A program made the position numbers and the translations under genes. A stretch of DNA of 58,448 bases, from positions 1 to 58,448 of the forward strand of contig JAZDFB010000111.1 of NCBI GenBank assembly GCA_043808305.1. Direction: 5' to 3'. Positions 42,510-50,977 of the stretch are shown here, piece by piece (the first letter of the stretch is position 1; each line of letters begins with the position of its first letter). The notes under the pieces were generated by a model that had not been told where the DNA came from, ran no database searches, and worked only from the letters and a program-made list of their open reading frames with translations. The stretch is from JBBAAP01 sp043808305 (GTDB taxonomy: Bacteria; Planctomycetota; MHYJ01; JACQXL01).

Positions 42510-42690
42510 CCCCGACGGAATAGTCGGGATAAGGTGCCGGTAACTCACTGCGTTCGAACCGGCACTAACCCCGCCACTAAAGACTTATCAATTAAATCCG
42601 CTTACTAAATCACTTTGCTAACGCTCAGGTATAAGAGCCAGTAACAACATACAGTCACTTTGCGCCTGCCTGTTTAACTGGCTCTAAAAT
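42510..42690. repeat. Hairpins between xerC and argR
   Basis: CCCCGACGGAATAGTCGGGAT follows the xerC stop. GTGCCGGT..ACCGGCAC (about 42534-42566) encloses AACTCACTGCGTTCGA, the dispersed loop. AGAGCCAGTAACA (from 42624) pairs with TAACTGGCTCT (to about 42685). The AGAGCCAGT arm also occurs at 1211 and 56608. Confidence 0.6.
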
Positions 42691-42714
42691 ATTTGCATAG
42701 AAACCATATTTTTC

Positions 42715-42741
42715 TTGACTGATACTTTTTATATGTATAAA
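42715..42741 (+). promoter_or_regulatory. Promoter of the arginine operon
   Basis: TTGACT (42715-42720), 15 bases, TATAAA (42736-42741). Transcription would start around 42748, directly before the ARG box. No Shine-Dalgarno is visible ahead of the argR ATG. Confidence 0.5.
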
Positions 42742-42752
42742 TATGCAAAATT

Positions 42753-42770
42753 AATGAATAATTATTCAGT
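42753..42770 (+). promoter_or_regulatory. ARG box (ArgR operator)
   Basis: AATGAATAATTATTCAGT matches every fixed position of the 18-bp ArgR/AhrC consensus (wnTGAATwwwwATTCAnw). It lies 14 bases upstream of argR, over the likely transcription start, so arginine-bound ArgR should repress the operon and itself. Confidence 0.85.
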
Positions 42771-42784
42771 AGCACAGTAGCAAT

Positions 42785-43234
42785 ATGAAAGAGAAAATAG
42801 CCAGGCAATCCAAGATAGCACGGATAATTAAGGATCAGCCCGTGGCTACCCAGGAAGAGCTTTTGAAATGCCTGAAACAAAAAGGCGTCAATGTAACCCA
42901 GGCGACTCTTTCGCGGGATATCAAGGATATGAGTATTATCCAGGTGCCGGGCACGAACGGCCGGCGCTATCAACTGCTTTCAGGTTCGCCCGCGCCGGTT
43001 ACCCAGTCCGAACTGGCGCGCCGCTTCGGCGTATATGTAATTAATATTAAAACGGCCGGCAACCTGATAGTGGTTAAGACGCTGCCCGGCGAGGCGTCAG
43101 GTATGGCCGGATTAGTTGACGGCCTGAACCTGCCGGAGGTTCTGGGCACAATCGCCGGCGACGATACATTTTTGATAATTGCGAAGAATAAACAATCTGT
43201 CAATAAAATATTAGAGAGAATAGACCACAGATAA
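42785..43234 (+). CDS. argR: Arginine repressor ArgR
   Basis: 149 residues, normal for ArgR/AhrC. The N-terminal winged helix is present (IIKDQPVATQEELLKCLKQK, then 'VTQATLSRDIKDM', the DNA-reading helix). The C-terminal hexamerisation and arginine-binding domain has 'VLGTIAGDDTFLIIAK', where the GxxAGDDT motif contacts arginine. It is the first gene of an operon with argG, argH and an acetylornithine-aminotransferase-like gene. A full-consensus ARG box lies just upstream, so autoregulation is expected. Confidence 0.95.
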   Translation: MKEKIARQSKIARIIKDQPVATQEELLKCLKQKGVNVTQATLSRDIKDMSIIQVPGTNGRRYQLLSGSPAPVTQSELARRFGVYVINIKTAGNLIVVKTLPGEASGMAGLVDGLNLPEVLGTIAGDDTFLIIAKNKQSVNKILERIDHR

Positions 43235-43273
43235 ACACAGATGAACTCAGATTAATTCTCTGCGCTCTTCCTG

Positions 43274-43301
43274 CCCCGTTAGAGGCACGCCTCTAACGGG
43301 G
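43274..43301. repeat. Perfect 13-bp-stem hairpin between argR and argG
   Basis: CCCCGTTAGAGGC (43274-43286), loop AC, GCCTCTAACGGGG (43289-43301). It could attenuate transcription between argR and argG, but no T-run follows (GTAAAC). The same arm is used in the xerC insert. Confidence 0.7.
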
Positions 43302-43332
43302 TAAACGTTTCTGCGGTGAGGAGGAATAAGAA

Positions 43333-44553
43333 ATGAAGAAAGAACGAATTGTGATGGCGTATTCGGGCGGTTTGGATACTTCGGTGGCTATTAAATGGCT
43401 GCAGGCCAAATATAATGCTGATGTTATCACGCTGATTATAGATGTCGGCCAGGGCGGCGATATGGAAAAGGTCCGTGCCAAGGCGCTTAAAATCGGAGCG
43501 GTCAAATCCATCCTGATAGATGCCCGTGAGGAATTTGTGGCCGGATATATCCTGCCCGCATTGAAGGCCAATGCGGTTTATGATGACGACTATTTTCTGA
43601 TGACGGCGCTATCGCGCCCGCTGATTGTTAAGCTGATGGTCAAGGTGGCTCAAAAGGAGAATGCCACGGCTGTGGCGCACGGCTGCACCGGCAAGGGCAA
43701 CGACCAGGTCCGGTTTGACGTCTCGGTCCGGGCCATTAACCCAAGCCTTAAGATTATCGCTCCGGCCCGGGAATGGGATTTTACCCGGTCATCGGCTATT
43801 GAGTACGCCAAGGTCAACAATATTCCGCTGGACGGGATTATCAAGAAAAAAAACTATAGCATTGACCAGAACCTCTGGGGCAGAAGCATAGAGTGCGGGG
43901 TGCTGGAGGATGCCTGGGTGGAACCTTCCGAGGATGCTTATGAGATGACGGCCTCGCCGGCAGCCGCGCCGAACGCGCCCGCTTACATTAACATTGACTT
44001 TGTAAAAGGCAAGCCGATAGCTTTGAACAATAAGAAGATTCATCCGCTTGACCTGATTAATAAACTTAATAAAGTTGCCGGGGCTAACGGCGTCGGGCGG
44101 GTTGATCATATTGAGAACCGGCTGGTCGGGATTAAATCACGCGAGGTCTATGAATGCCCGGCCGCCACGGTCCTGTATGCGGCGCATAAGGCGCTGGAGT
44201 CAATGGTTCTGACCAGGGAATTGGCCCACTATAAGAAGGGCATAGAACAGAAATACGCGGAACAGGTTTATTACGGTTTGTGGTTCTCGCCGTTGAAACA
44301 GGCGCTGGACGGTTTTATTGAATCCACCCAGCAGAACGTGACCGGAAAGGTTCGGGTGAAACTATTCAAAGGCAATTGCACCGTGGTTGGCCGGCAATCG
44401 CCATACTCGCTTTATGACAATAAACTGGCAACTTATGAAGTGGGTGATACATTCAACCACAAGGCTGCGGAAGGGTTTATCCAGCTCTGGGGACTGGATC
44501 TGCAGACCTACGGTAAAGTAATGAAAAAAGCTATGAATCCTTTAGATAAATAA
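43333..44553 (+). CDS. argG: Argininosuccinate synthase
   Basis: 406 residues, typical length. It joins citrulline and aspartate with ATP. The N-terminal PP-loop is 'MAYSGGLDTSVAIKWL' (8-23). 'AHGCTGKGNDQVRFD' (about 115-129) and 'DQNLWGRSIECGVLED' are conserved substrate segments. The strong ribosome binding site GAGGAGG sits 8 bases before the ATG. It lies between argR and argH on the same strand, with a perfect hairpin just upstream. Confidence 0.97.
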   Translation: MKKERIVMAYSGGLDTSVAIKWLQAKYNADVITLIIDVGQGGDMEKVRAKALKIGAVKSILIDAREEFVAGYILPALKANAVYDDDYFLMTALSRPLIVKLMVKVAQKENATAVAHGCTGKGNDQVRFDVSVRAINPSLKIIAPAREWDFTRSSAIEYAKVNNIPLDGIIKKKNYSIDQNLWGRSIECGVLEDAWVEPSEDAYEMTASPAAAPNAPAYINIDFVKGKPIALNNKKIHPLDLINKLNKVAGANGVGRVDHIENRLVGIKSREVYECPAATVLYAAHKALESMVLTRELAHYKKGIEQKYAEQVYYGLWFSPLKQALDGFIESTQQNVTGKVRVKLFKGNCTVVGRQSPYSLYDNKLATYEVGDTFNHKAAEGFIQLWGLDLQTYGKVMKKAMNPLDK

Positions 44554-44581
44554 CAAATTTACGAATTAACTGATTGCTATT

Positions 44582-45937
44582 ATGACAAAAAAACTTTGGT
44601 ATCAGGCAAAGACAAAGCCGAACAATCCGATGATAGAGCAGTTCCAGAGCTCTTATGCAATTGACCGGCAACTGGCCGATGAGGATATTACCGGGAGTAT
44701 AGCCTATGCCGAGGCGCTTAAAGTTGCCGGTATCCTGTCTGCTAAAGAGACCGCACATATAAAGTTAACCCTCCGAAAACTAAAAAGCCGGCTGGTCCGG
44801 CAGGGCGCCGAGGACATTCATACCGCTGTAGAGTTAGCTCTGACCAAAGCGGTTGGCAAAATGGCTAAAAAAATCCATACCGGCCGGAGCCGGAACGAGC
44901 AGGTAGTATTGGACGAACGGCTGTATCTCAAGAAAGAGATAGCGCTTATCCAAAAGACGATAAAGGAACTGCAACAGGTTCTGGTTAACGCCGCGCAAAA
45001 GCATATCAAGGTGCTGATGCCCGGCTATACCCATCTTCAGCAGGCACAGCCCATCCTGTTTTCTTACTACCTGATGAGTTGGTTCTTTGCGCTGGAGAGG
45101 GATAAGAACAGGCTAAGCGATTGCATCAAGCGGGTTGATGTCTGTCCGCTCGGATCAGGCGCGCTGGCCGGTAATGCCTACAACATCAACCGGTTAAAAT
45201 TAGCCGACCAGCTTGGTTTTTCCGAAGTTTCACCTAATGCCCTGGATGCGGTCAGCGACCGAGATTTTATTATTGAATGTATATCGGCCTGCGCCATTGT
45301 GATGACGCACTTGAGCCGGCTCTGCGAAGACCTGATTATCTGGTCATCCGCGGAATTCGGCTTCATCCGTTTGGCTGAAGGGTTAGCCACCTCAAGCTCC
45401 CTGATGCCACAGAAACAGAATCCTGATGCCCTGGAACTTATCAGAGGCAAGACCGGCCGGGTCTATGGCAACCTGTTCAACATCCTGACCATAATGAAGG
45501 GATTGCCCACCGGCTACAACAAGGATATGCAGGAGGATAAACCGCCTCTCTTTGATACCGTTCGGACAACCAAAGAATGTCTTGAAATACTGGCTCTGGC
45601 GATAAAGACCATGCGGGTATTCCCGGAACGGATGGAAACTGCCATAAACAGTTTTACCATGGCAACCGACCTGGCGGATTATCTGGTCAAAAAAGGAGTG
45701 CCGTTCCGGCAGAGCCACCATATTGTAAGCAAATTGGTCCATTACGCTCTTGACCGGGGACAACCGCTGTCATCGTTGAAATTAGCCGAGTTTCAGCGGT
45801 TCTCGCCGCTCTTTGATAAAGATGCCTATAAAATATTTAACCCGATGAAGTCAGTAGAGTCAAAGAAGACATACGGCGGAACGGCTCCAATTATGGTCAA
45901 GAAACAAATAGAATTGGCAAAACGATTATTAAAGTAA
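44582..45937 (+). CDS. argH: Argininosuccinate lyase
   Basis: 451 residues, normal for the fumarase/aspartase-superfamily lyase that releases arginine and fumarate. The 'AEDIHTAVE' start region, 'IHTGRSRNEQVVLD' (about 99-112), 'PGYTHLQQAQP' (about 149-159) and the superfamily signature 'SSSLMPQKQNPD' (about 277-288) with the catalytic serine are all present. It follows argG by 28 bases and is followed after 22 bases by the aminotransferase gene. Confidence 0.97.
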   Translation: MTKKLWYQAKTKPNNPMIEQFQSSYAIDRQLADEDITGSIAYAEALKVAGILSAKETAHIKLTLRKLKSRLVRQGAEDIHTAVELALTKAVGKMAKKIHTGRSRNEQVVLDERLYLKKEIALIQKTIKELQQVLVNAAQKHIKVLMPGYTHLQQAQPILFSYYLMSWFFALERDKNRLSDCIKRVDVCPLGSGALAGNAYNINRLKLADQLGFSEVSPNALDAVSDRDFIIECISACAIVMTHLSRLCEDLIIWSSAEFGFIRLAEGLATSSSLMPQKQNPDALELIRGKTGRVYGNLFNILTIMKGLPTGYNKDMQEDKPPLFDTVRTTKECLEILALAIKTMRVFPERMETAINSFTMATDLADYLVKKGVPFRQSHHIVSKLVHYALDRGQPLSSLKLAEFQRFSPLFDKDAYKIFNPMKSVESKKTYGGTAPIMVKKQIELAKRLLK

Positions 45938-45959
45938 TTGACAATAAAGGAAAAGGAAC

Positions 45960-47582
45960 ATGCAAACTGCATTATTGAACGCATTAGTCAACGACAGGAA
46001 ACAGCATCCGGAGCGGTTTAATGCCACAGCCGACAGGGTCAAAGAGGTACTAAATATCGTTTGTCCCGCCAAAGCGCCGGTGATATGCAATACCTGGCAG
46101 TTGGAGCAGAGCGACTTATCTGCCAGGTATAGTCGGCTGTGCTCCCGAGGCGCATCCGCCTCTGGCGGACAACTTCACAGGCAGCCGAACTATAACCATC
46201 TGAAAAATATTCCTAAAGGCAAGCCCGTCCCGTTCAGCGGGACTAATAGGGGCGATAACGGCATCACAATTCTAACCGACGCCATTGCTTCAAGATTAGC
46301 CAAGACGCTTGCCAAAGCGCTATCACGCATAGAATTAAAGAAGTTTATCTCTCTTATTAAAGACTCCGAAATTTCCACCCAAGAAGCCATATCTCTGCAC
46401 GAACGATATAAGATACCGGTTTCCCGGCTGGAAAAAGACCTGGTATTTACCCGAGCCCGGGGCGCCTGGCTATACGATACCTTAGGCAATAAATATCTGG
46501 ATATGGACTCCAACTATAGCGCCACCAACTTAGGCAACGAGAACAAAGAAGTAGCATTAGGTCTTTTTAACCAGGCACAGCAGTTGATTTCCACCAAAGA
46601 AGACCGGGTTCATATCCCGCGTGCCCGTTTCCTGCAGGTGATTCACTCAATGTTCCCGAAAGAACTGACCCAGTTCTACTGGCAGAACTCCGGCGGTGAG
46701 GCGGTTGACAAAGCGCTCAAGATTGCCAAGGCATACACCAAACAGAAAGGCGTGATAGCCTTGAAGAACGGATTTCACGGCCGGACCCACGGCGCGGCCG
46801 CGGTAACGTATAATTTGGAGTATCGGACGCCGTTCTTCCTGGACCAGCAGGACTGGGTTTATTTTGTGGAACCCGATGATCCCGGCGCCGTAGAAGCGCT
46901 CTTTAAGTCCGGCCGGGCAAAGATTATCATTATGGAAGTTGTCCAAGGCGAGGAGGCTGGCATCCGGCCGCTGAACTCCGGATTCGTCCGCAAGGTCAGG
47001 GCGCTTTGCGATAAATATAACGCTGTGATGATAGTGGACGAGGTCCAGAGCGGTTTCGGCAGATGCGCTACCAAGCCCGGACAGTGGTGGGCATCGCAGG
47101 TATACGGCGTAATTCCGGACATTATGTCCATAGGCAAGTCATTCGGCGGCGGGTATCCGGTCACGGCCGTGGTTACAACGCCTAAAATCAGCGCTGCAAT
47201 GAAACCCGGCTACGACGGTTCAACCTTCGGCGGTAACCCCATGGCAATGGTCGCGGCATATATCGCTACCAGGCAGATGGTTCAAAAGGATATTACCTCA
47301 AATGTTGTTGCCCGATCAAAACAATTCAAGGCCGGCCTGGAGAAAATCAAGAAGGCATATCCCAAACTGATAGGAGAAATTAGGATGCTGGGCCTGATGC
47401 TCGGTTTTGAACTGCCGTCCAAAGAAGCGGTGCACAAATTCCAGGAAATACTTAAGGAATATAATATTCATTCCTCGCTATCCACGGCCAGTGCCGTGCG
47501 GTTTCTGCCGCCTTTGATAATCTCGGCCAAAGAGGTTGCATTTACTCTCAAGGGGATAGCTCAGTCACTGAAGCGACTGTAA
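45960..47582 (+). CDS. Class III aminotransferase (acetylornithine aminotransferase-like) with N-terminal insert
   Basis: 540 residues, longer than the usual 400 of ArgD. From about residue 150 it is a standard fold-type I, class III enzyme: 'YLDMDSNYSATNLGN', 'QFYWQNSGGEAVDKALKIAK', 'GFHGRTHGAAAVTY', 'MIVDEVQSGFGR' and the PLP lysine in 'SIGKSFGGGYPVTAVV'. Residues 44-98 are not family sequence: they translate one dispersed palindrome (46091-46194) and a 29-bp hairpin (46225-46253). The first 43 and 99-145 residues form a helical extension. Operon position after argH suggests the acetylornithine step; another diamine or ornithine specificity is possible. AAAGGAA precedes the ATG. Confidence 0.85.
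   Translation: MQTALLNALVNDRKQHPERFNATADRVKEVLNIVCPAKAPVICNTWQLEQSDLSARYSRLCSRGASASGGQLHRQPNYNHLKNIPKGKPVPFSGTNRGDNGITILTDAIASRLAKTLAKALSRIELKKFISLIKDSEISTQEAISLHERYKIPVSRLEKDLVFTRARGAWLYDTLGNKYLDMDSNYSATNLGNENKEVALGLFNQAQQLISTKEDRVHIPRARFLQVIHSMFPKELTQFYWQNSGGEAVDKALKIAKAYTKQKGVIALKNGFHGRTHGAAAVTYNLEYRTPFFLDQQDWVYFVEPDDPGAVEALFKSGRAKIIIMEVVQGEEAGIRPLNSGFVRKVRALCDKYNAVMIVDEVQSGFGRCATKPGQWWASQVYGVIPDIMSIGKSFGGGYPVTAVVTTPKISAAMKPGYDGSTFGGNPMAMVAAYIATRQMVQKDITSNVVARSKQFKAGLEKIKKAYPKLIGEIRMLGLMLGFELPSKEAVHKFQEILKEYNIHSSLSTASAVRFLPPLIISAKEVAFTLKGIAQSLKRL
46091..46194 (+). repeat. Dispersed modular palindrome inside the argD-like gene
   Basis: TACCTGGCAG..CTGCCAGGTA and AGTCGGCTG..CAGCCGAACT form the two stems. 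The first loop (TTGGAGCAGAGCGACTT) is nearly identical to that at 50292-50308. The second loop holds a nested CCGCC-TCT-GGCGG hairpin. It is read through in frame. Confidence 0.85.
46225..46253 (+). repeat. 29-bp hairpin repeat inside the argD-like gene
   Basis: Identical to 22681-22709 in the lipoprotein gene, and translated in the same frame (VPFSGTNRG). The core is TCCCG-TTCA-GCGGGA. Confidence 0.85.
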
Positions 47583-47659
47583 AATAAATTGACTCTTCCG
47601 GCATATCTTGTAATCTATGAAATGGCGGGTTTCACCAGATAGCATAAATAACAAGCATT

Positions 47660-48349
47660 ATGGAAATATTCGTCGGATTCATCATATTTTTAGCGGTAAT
47701 CGGTCTTATCGGGATTGCCATATGGGCATATTATGAACAGAAAAAACGGGAGGAGAAACGCCGGGAAGTAATGACGGCGATTGCAACCCGGCTGGGTTTT
47801 GTTTATCAACCGGATGACTTATTGGGACGGGGTAACATTTATGCCGATATCAAGCTGTTTAATATAGGGCATTCGCGCAAGGCATACAATTTTATTACCG
47901 GTTCTAAAAAAAGTTATAGTGTGGATATTTTTGAGTACCTTTATAAGATAACCACTTCTACCGGCAAGACTACTACTACCGTGACTTATAACAACGCGGT
48001 TTGCATCCTGACCATACCCCAGAGATTCAACTATTTGTTTGTCAGGACGGAGAATTTCTTGGATAAGATTGCTGGAGTAATCGGATTCGAGGATATCGAC
48101 TTTGAATCCCGTGAATTCAGCAAGCGATATTATGTGAAATCCGACGATAAGAAGTTCGCCTACGACATTATCAATCCCCAGATGATGGAGTTCTTCCTGG
48201 CTCAGCAAAAACCGCCGCTTGTAGAGATCAAAGGAAATCATCTGGCATTTTACATAGCCAAAAGAATAAATCCGGAAGAGTATGGTGCGTTGTATAACTT
48301 CGCGGAACAATTTTATCTAAAAATACCGAATTATTTGCTTGCAGTATAG
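47660..48349 (+). CDS. DUF3137-like membrane-anchored protein
   Basis: 229 residues. One N-terminal membrane helix (about 4-25, FVGFIIFLAVIGLIGIAIWA) is followed by a basic coiled segment and a soluble domain ('ATRLGFVYQPDDLLGRGNIYADIKLF'). The layout and the LemA gene next downstream fit the DUF3137 family, whose members often pair with LemA. Function unknown; probably cytoplasm-facing. TTGACT-N16-TAATCT (47589-47616) is a possible promoter. The TAG stop lies inside a hairpin at 48342-48376. Confidence 0.65.
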   Translation: MEIFVGFIIFLAVIGLIGIAIWAYYEQKKREEKRREVMTAIATRLGFVYQPDDLLGRGNIYADIKLFNIGHSRKAYNFITGSKKSYSVDIFEYLYKITTSTGKTTTTVTYNNAVCILTIPQRFNYLFVRTENFLDKIAGVIGFEDIDFESREFSKRYYVKSDDKKFAYDIINPQMMEFFLAQQKPPLVEIKGNHLAFYIAKRINPEEYGALYNFAEQFYLKIPNYLLAV

Positions 48350-48376
48350 GAAAGTATAAAATGCTTTCCTATACTG
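48342..48376. repeat. Hairpin containing the stop codon of the DUF3137-like gene
   Basis: CAGTATAGGAAAG (48342-48354) pairs with CTTTCCTATACTG (48364-48376). The TAG stop (48347-48349) is in the left arm. There is no T-run, so termination is uncertain. Confidence 0.7.
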
Positions 48377-48649
48377 TCTGTGGGGTCTGGGGGATTGTAC
48401 TTCGGCAGTTTGATGGCGACTTTGTTGCCAGAATTACTGCCGAGTATCCTCGGCTGTAACTCACTACGTTCTAACAGCCGATGGACAATAAATCCCCCAG
48501 GGGGTAACAGTGGAAGCCCGCCCCAGTGGGGCGGGATGAAACGCCAGAGGGGTGATAACCCCTATGGGAGAAAATTTCGAGGTTATTCCGAAGGAATTTT
48601 CTTGAGCACAATGTTTGAGTATAATATCAGTTTGTTATAAGGAGTATTT
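48377..48649. repeat. Intergenic stretch with one dispersed palindrome
   Basis: 48398-48485 carries the family: TTCGGCAGTTTGA..TTACTGCCGA, then TCGGCTGTAACTCACTACGT and ACAGCCGA. A CCCGCCCC-AGTGG-GGCGGG hairpin and GGGGTGATAACCCC follow. No gene is credible here; the lemA ribosome binding site (AAGGAG) ends it. Confidence 0.7.
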
Positions 48650-49228
48650 ATGGAGTTAGAATCTTTGCTTGGTATCGGGATAATTTTACTGGCGCCGTTT
48701 TTGATACTTTTGATCATCTTTATCGTGATTTACAATAGTCTTGTTTCACTGCGTAATTACGTCAAGGAATCCTGGTCCGATGTGGACGTGCAGTTAAAAC
48801 GGCGCTATGACCTGATTCCCAACTTGGTTAATACTGTCAAAGGCTATGCCGCGCACGAAAAAGAGGTGTTTGAAAAAGTGACAGAGGCGCGCAACAAGGC
48901 ATTCAATAATACCGGCGTCTATGCCAGCCAGGCAGTGGATGAAAACCAGATGCTGGGCACGTTAAAGACGCTGTTTGCAGTTACGGAGAATTATCCGGAA
49001 TTGAAGGCGAACGAGAATTTCCTGAGACTCCAGAAGGACTTGGTAGATACCGAGGATAAAATTGCGGCCGCCAGGCGGTTCTTTAACGGCAATGTCAGGG
49101 ATTATAACAATAAGGTCCAAATGTTTCCTTCCAGCATTGTTGCCGGTATGTTTCATTTTATGCCTGAAGATTTCTTTGAAGTGGAAGATGATGCGGTCAG
49201 GAAGGCGATTTCAACGGTGATGCGCTAA
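48650..49228 (+). CDS. lemA: LemA family protein
   Basis: 192 residues, the usual LemA length. An N-terminal membrane helix (about 7-28) is followed by the diagnostic 'ESWSDVDVQLKRRYDLIPNLVNTVKGYA' region (about 40-67). The rest is a helical bundle with 'DTEDKIAAARRFFNGNVRDYNNKVQMFPSSIVAG'. LemA proteins are membrane-anchored and of uncertain role. The gene has a good ribosome binding site and lies downstream of the DUF3137-like gene, a familiar pairing. Confidence 0.93.
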   Translation: MELESLLGIGIILLAPFLILLIIFIVIYNSLVSLRNYVKESWSDVDVQLKRRYDLIPNLVNTVKGYAAHEKEVFEKVTEARNKAFNNTGVYASQAVDENQMLGTLKTLFAVTENYPELKANENFLRLQKDLVDTEDKIAAARRFFNGNVRDYNNKVQMFPSSIVAGMFHFMPEDFFEVEDDAVRKAISTVMR

Positions 49229-49265
49229 ATACTTGGTTTGCAAGGCATGATTCTTGGATGCTTCC

Positions 49266-49301
49266 AGGCCCGCCCGAACTGACATTCGTCCGGGCAGGCC
49301 T
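49266..49301. terminator. Bidirectional hairpin between lemA and the opposing gene
   Basis: AGGCCCGCCCG (49266-49276) pairs with CGGGCAGGCCT (49291-49301), one mismatch, between two convergent genes. A short TTT follows on the plus strand. Confidence 0.5.
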
Positions 49302-49323
49302 TTCGGCTAAAAGTCGCAAAGCA

Positions 49324-50214
49324 TTATTCCCCTGATCCCTGTTTATCATTCTGTTGAGTCTTGTCGCCTTTATCCGGAGGTCCCCGGCGGTCGTTATTGC
49401 CCTGACAGTTGGGTTTATTTTTTTTCTCTGATGGATTCGGTTTGCATTCTCCGCCCTGTCCCTGCGGTTTTTTGGGAGGAGGTGGAGGCGGCTTCAGAAT
49501 ATTTTCCGTCATCCTATTTTTGATATTTTCCTGGTCGTCCGTGATAATCTGAAGCAGATTCTGGTGATGGGTAAGTATTTCCGCGGCGAACTGTGATGCG
49601 ATTTGTTCTGCCTCGGCGCGATAGGGCTCCAAAACCTTCTTTATCATATCATCTTTGGGGTTACCATCCGGGTTTTCTTCCCCGGGTTTCGGAGGATTGA
49701 CTCCGTCCGGACGGTTTTGGCCGCCAGCGTTATCGGGTCTATTGGGTTGTTGCCCCTGTTGGCCGTCTTGACCGGGCTGATTCTGCCTATTAGGTTGGTC
49801 CGGCCTGTCCTGCGGCCCCGGTTTCCCTTGCTCTCCTATCTTGGATTCCAGAGCTTTTCTAATCTTTTCATGAAGGGCTTTAATCTGTTCAAATATCCCC
49901 TTCATTGTTTCTCCGTGCCGTTTCATCTCCGTCTGAAACTTAGGATTATCCCCTTCCGGTCCGCCGGGATTCGGTCCTTCCGGCCCTTTTTTCATTCCTT
50001 CCTGTCCTTTTTGAGGTCTGTTTTGATTATCCATTCCATTCTGCCGGTCCGGCTGGTTAAGCCCGGGTTTCGGCGGATGCGGTTGGTTCTGTCCGGATTT
50101 CGGCGGCGGCTGGTTCGGACACCCGCCTTGCGGTTGATTTTGGGCAAAGCTATTGCCGCAGACAAAGGCAAACCCCAGGGCTGTTACCACCAATGCGTTC
50201 CTCAGTTTCTTCAT
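49324..50214 (-). CDS. Secreted Pro/Gln/Asn-rich protein of the sigma-factor operon
   Basis: 296 residues. A clean signal peptide (MKKLRNALVVTALGFAFVCG..SFAQN) is followed by proline-, glycine-, asparagine- and glutamine-rich linkers (QPQGGCPNQPPPKSG, QDGQQGQQPNRPDNAGGQ). Between them are two helical islands, 'FQTEMKRHGETMKGIFEQIKALHEKI' and 'MIKKVLEPYRAEAEQIASQFAAEIL', the only parts likely to fold. Not recognised beyond that. It lies downstream of the ECF sigma and anti-sigma genes on the same strand with a strong ribosome binding site (AAAGGAGG), so it may be an effector of that regulon; a CpxP/Spy-like role is only a guess. Confidence 0.7.
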   Translation of the reverse strand: MKKLRNALVVTALGFAFVCGNSFAQNQPQGGCPNQPPPKSGQNQPHPPKPGLNQPDRQNGMDNQNRPQKGQEGMKKGPEGPNPGGPEGDNPKFQTEMKRHGETMKGIFEQIKALHEKIRKALESKIGEQGKPGPQDRPDQPNRQNQPGQDGQQGQQPNRPDNAGGQNRPDGVNPPKPGEENPDGNPKDDMIKKVLEPYRAEAEQIASQFAAEILTHHQNLLQIITDDQENIKNRMTENILKPPPPPPKKPQGQGGECKPNPSEKKNKPNCQGNNDRRGPPDKGDKTQQNDKQGSGE

Positions 50215-50250
50215 TGTTCCCTCCTTTCAATAATAAAATCATTTAGAATT

Positions 50251-50409
50251 ATACTCTGGCAGTTTGATCGTAGCGAATTATACTTCGGCAGTTGGAGCAA
50301 AGCGACTTACTGCCGAGTATCCTCGGCTGTAACTCACTACGTTCGAACAGCCGATGGACTGCCAGGTATAGTCGGCTATAACGCTCCTTTGTCGCTAACA
50401 GCCGAACTA
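50251..50409. repeat. Double dispersed palindrome abutting the anti-sigma stop codon
   Basis: Contains TTCGGCAGTTGGAGCAAAGC..TTACTGCCGA, TCGGCTGTAACTCACTACGT..ACAGCCGA, then TGCCAGGTATAGTCGGCTAT..AGCCGAACTA. The final CTA (50407-50409) is the anti-sigma TAG stop. It fills the anti-sigma / secreted-protein gap. Confidence 0.8.
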
Positions 50410-50925
50410 CTCATTAGAAAATAAATAAGGAGAAAGCGTCTTTAAATCATACTCGCTACAATAGTACTCTTCCTTGACTTCCCGGAATCTGGCCAGAAGT
50501 TCTTTATAAGAATCCAATTCTGTTTTCAGCTGGGTATTCTCAATGGTATCCACTGTGTTTACTTTAGGTGGTGGGGTGGTTGGCGGTCTTGACTCCGAGG
50601 CTACCCAATAAATCCCCATGGCAATAAGCAGGCCTGCGGCCGTGGCAAACGTCTTAACACCCGGCCAGCCGTGCCTGAACCAAAATACTTTCGGTGTTTC
50701 TTGGCTGATGGCCCGCGCCTTTTCCAGAATTTGCCGTGCTGCATCATCCCGGGGCGTTAAATCCGGGAAACTGGCCAGTAAATTACCGGTTTTAGCCAGC
50801 AGATGGGCTTCTTTTCTGCATTCGGGGCAGGATTCCAGATGCTGGCTGATTTGTCCGCTCAGTTCCCGGTCTGTTTCACCGTCCAGGAAAGCAACCAGTT
50901 CTTCTAATACTTCTTGGCACTTCAT
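50407..50925 (-). CDS. Anti-sigma factor with zinc-finger domain
   Basis: 172 residues. The N-terminal zf-HC2 anti-sigma domain has H29, C33 and C36 in 'ISQHLESCPECRKE', with C3 as a possible fourth ligand. A single membrane helix follows (about 91-110, KTFATAAGLLIAMGIYWVAS), then an external C-terminal coiled tail. It should bind and hold the ECF sigma factor encoded just upstream and release it on an envelope signal. A good ribosome binding site (GGAGGAAG) precedes the ATG. Its stop codon is the edge of a dispersed palindrome. Confidence 0.88.
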   Translation of the reverse strand: MKCQEVLEELVAFLDGETDRELSGQISQHLESCPECRKEAHLLAKTGNLLASFPDLTPRDDAARQILEKARAISQETPKVFWFRHGWPGVKTFATAAGLLIAMGIYWVASESRPPTTPPPKVNTVDTIENTQLKTELDSYKELLARFREVKEEYYCSEYDLKTLSPYLFSNE

Positions 50926-50977
50926 AACTTCCTCCGTCTCCTAATAAGTTAAATCCTCGACCACCCAAAAAGTTCCG

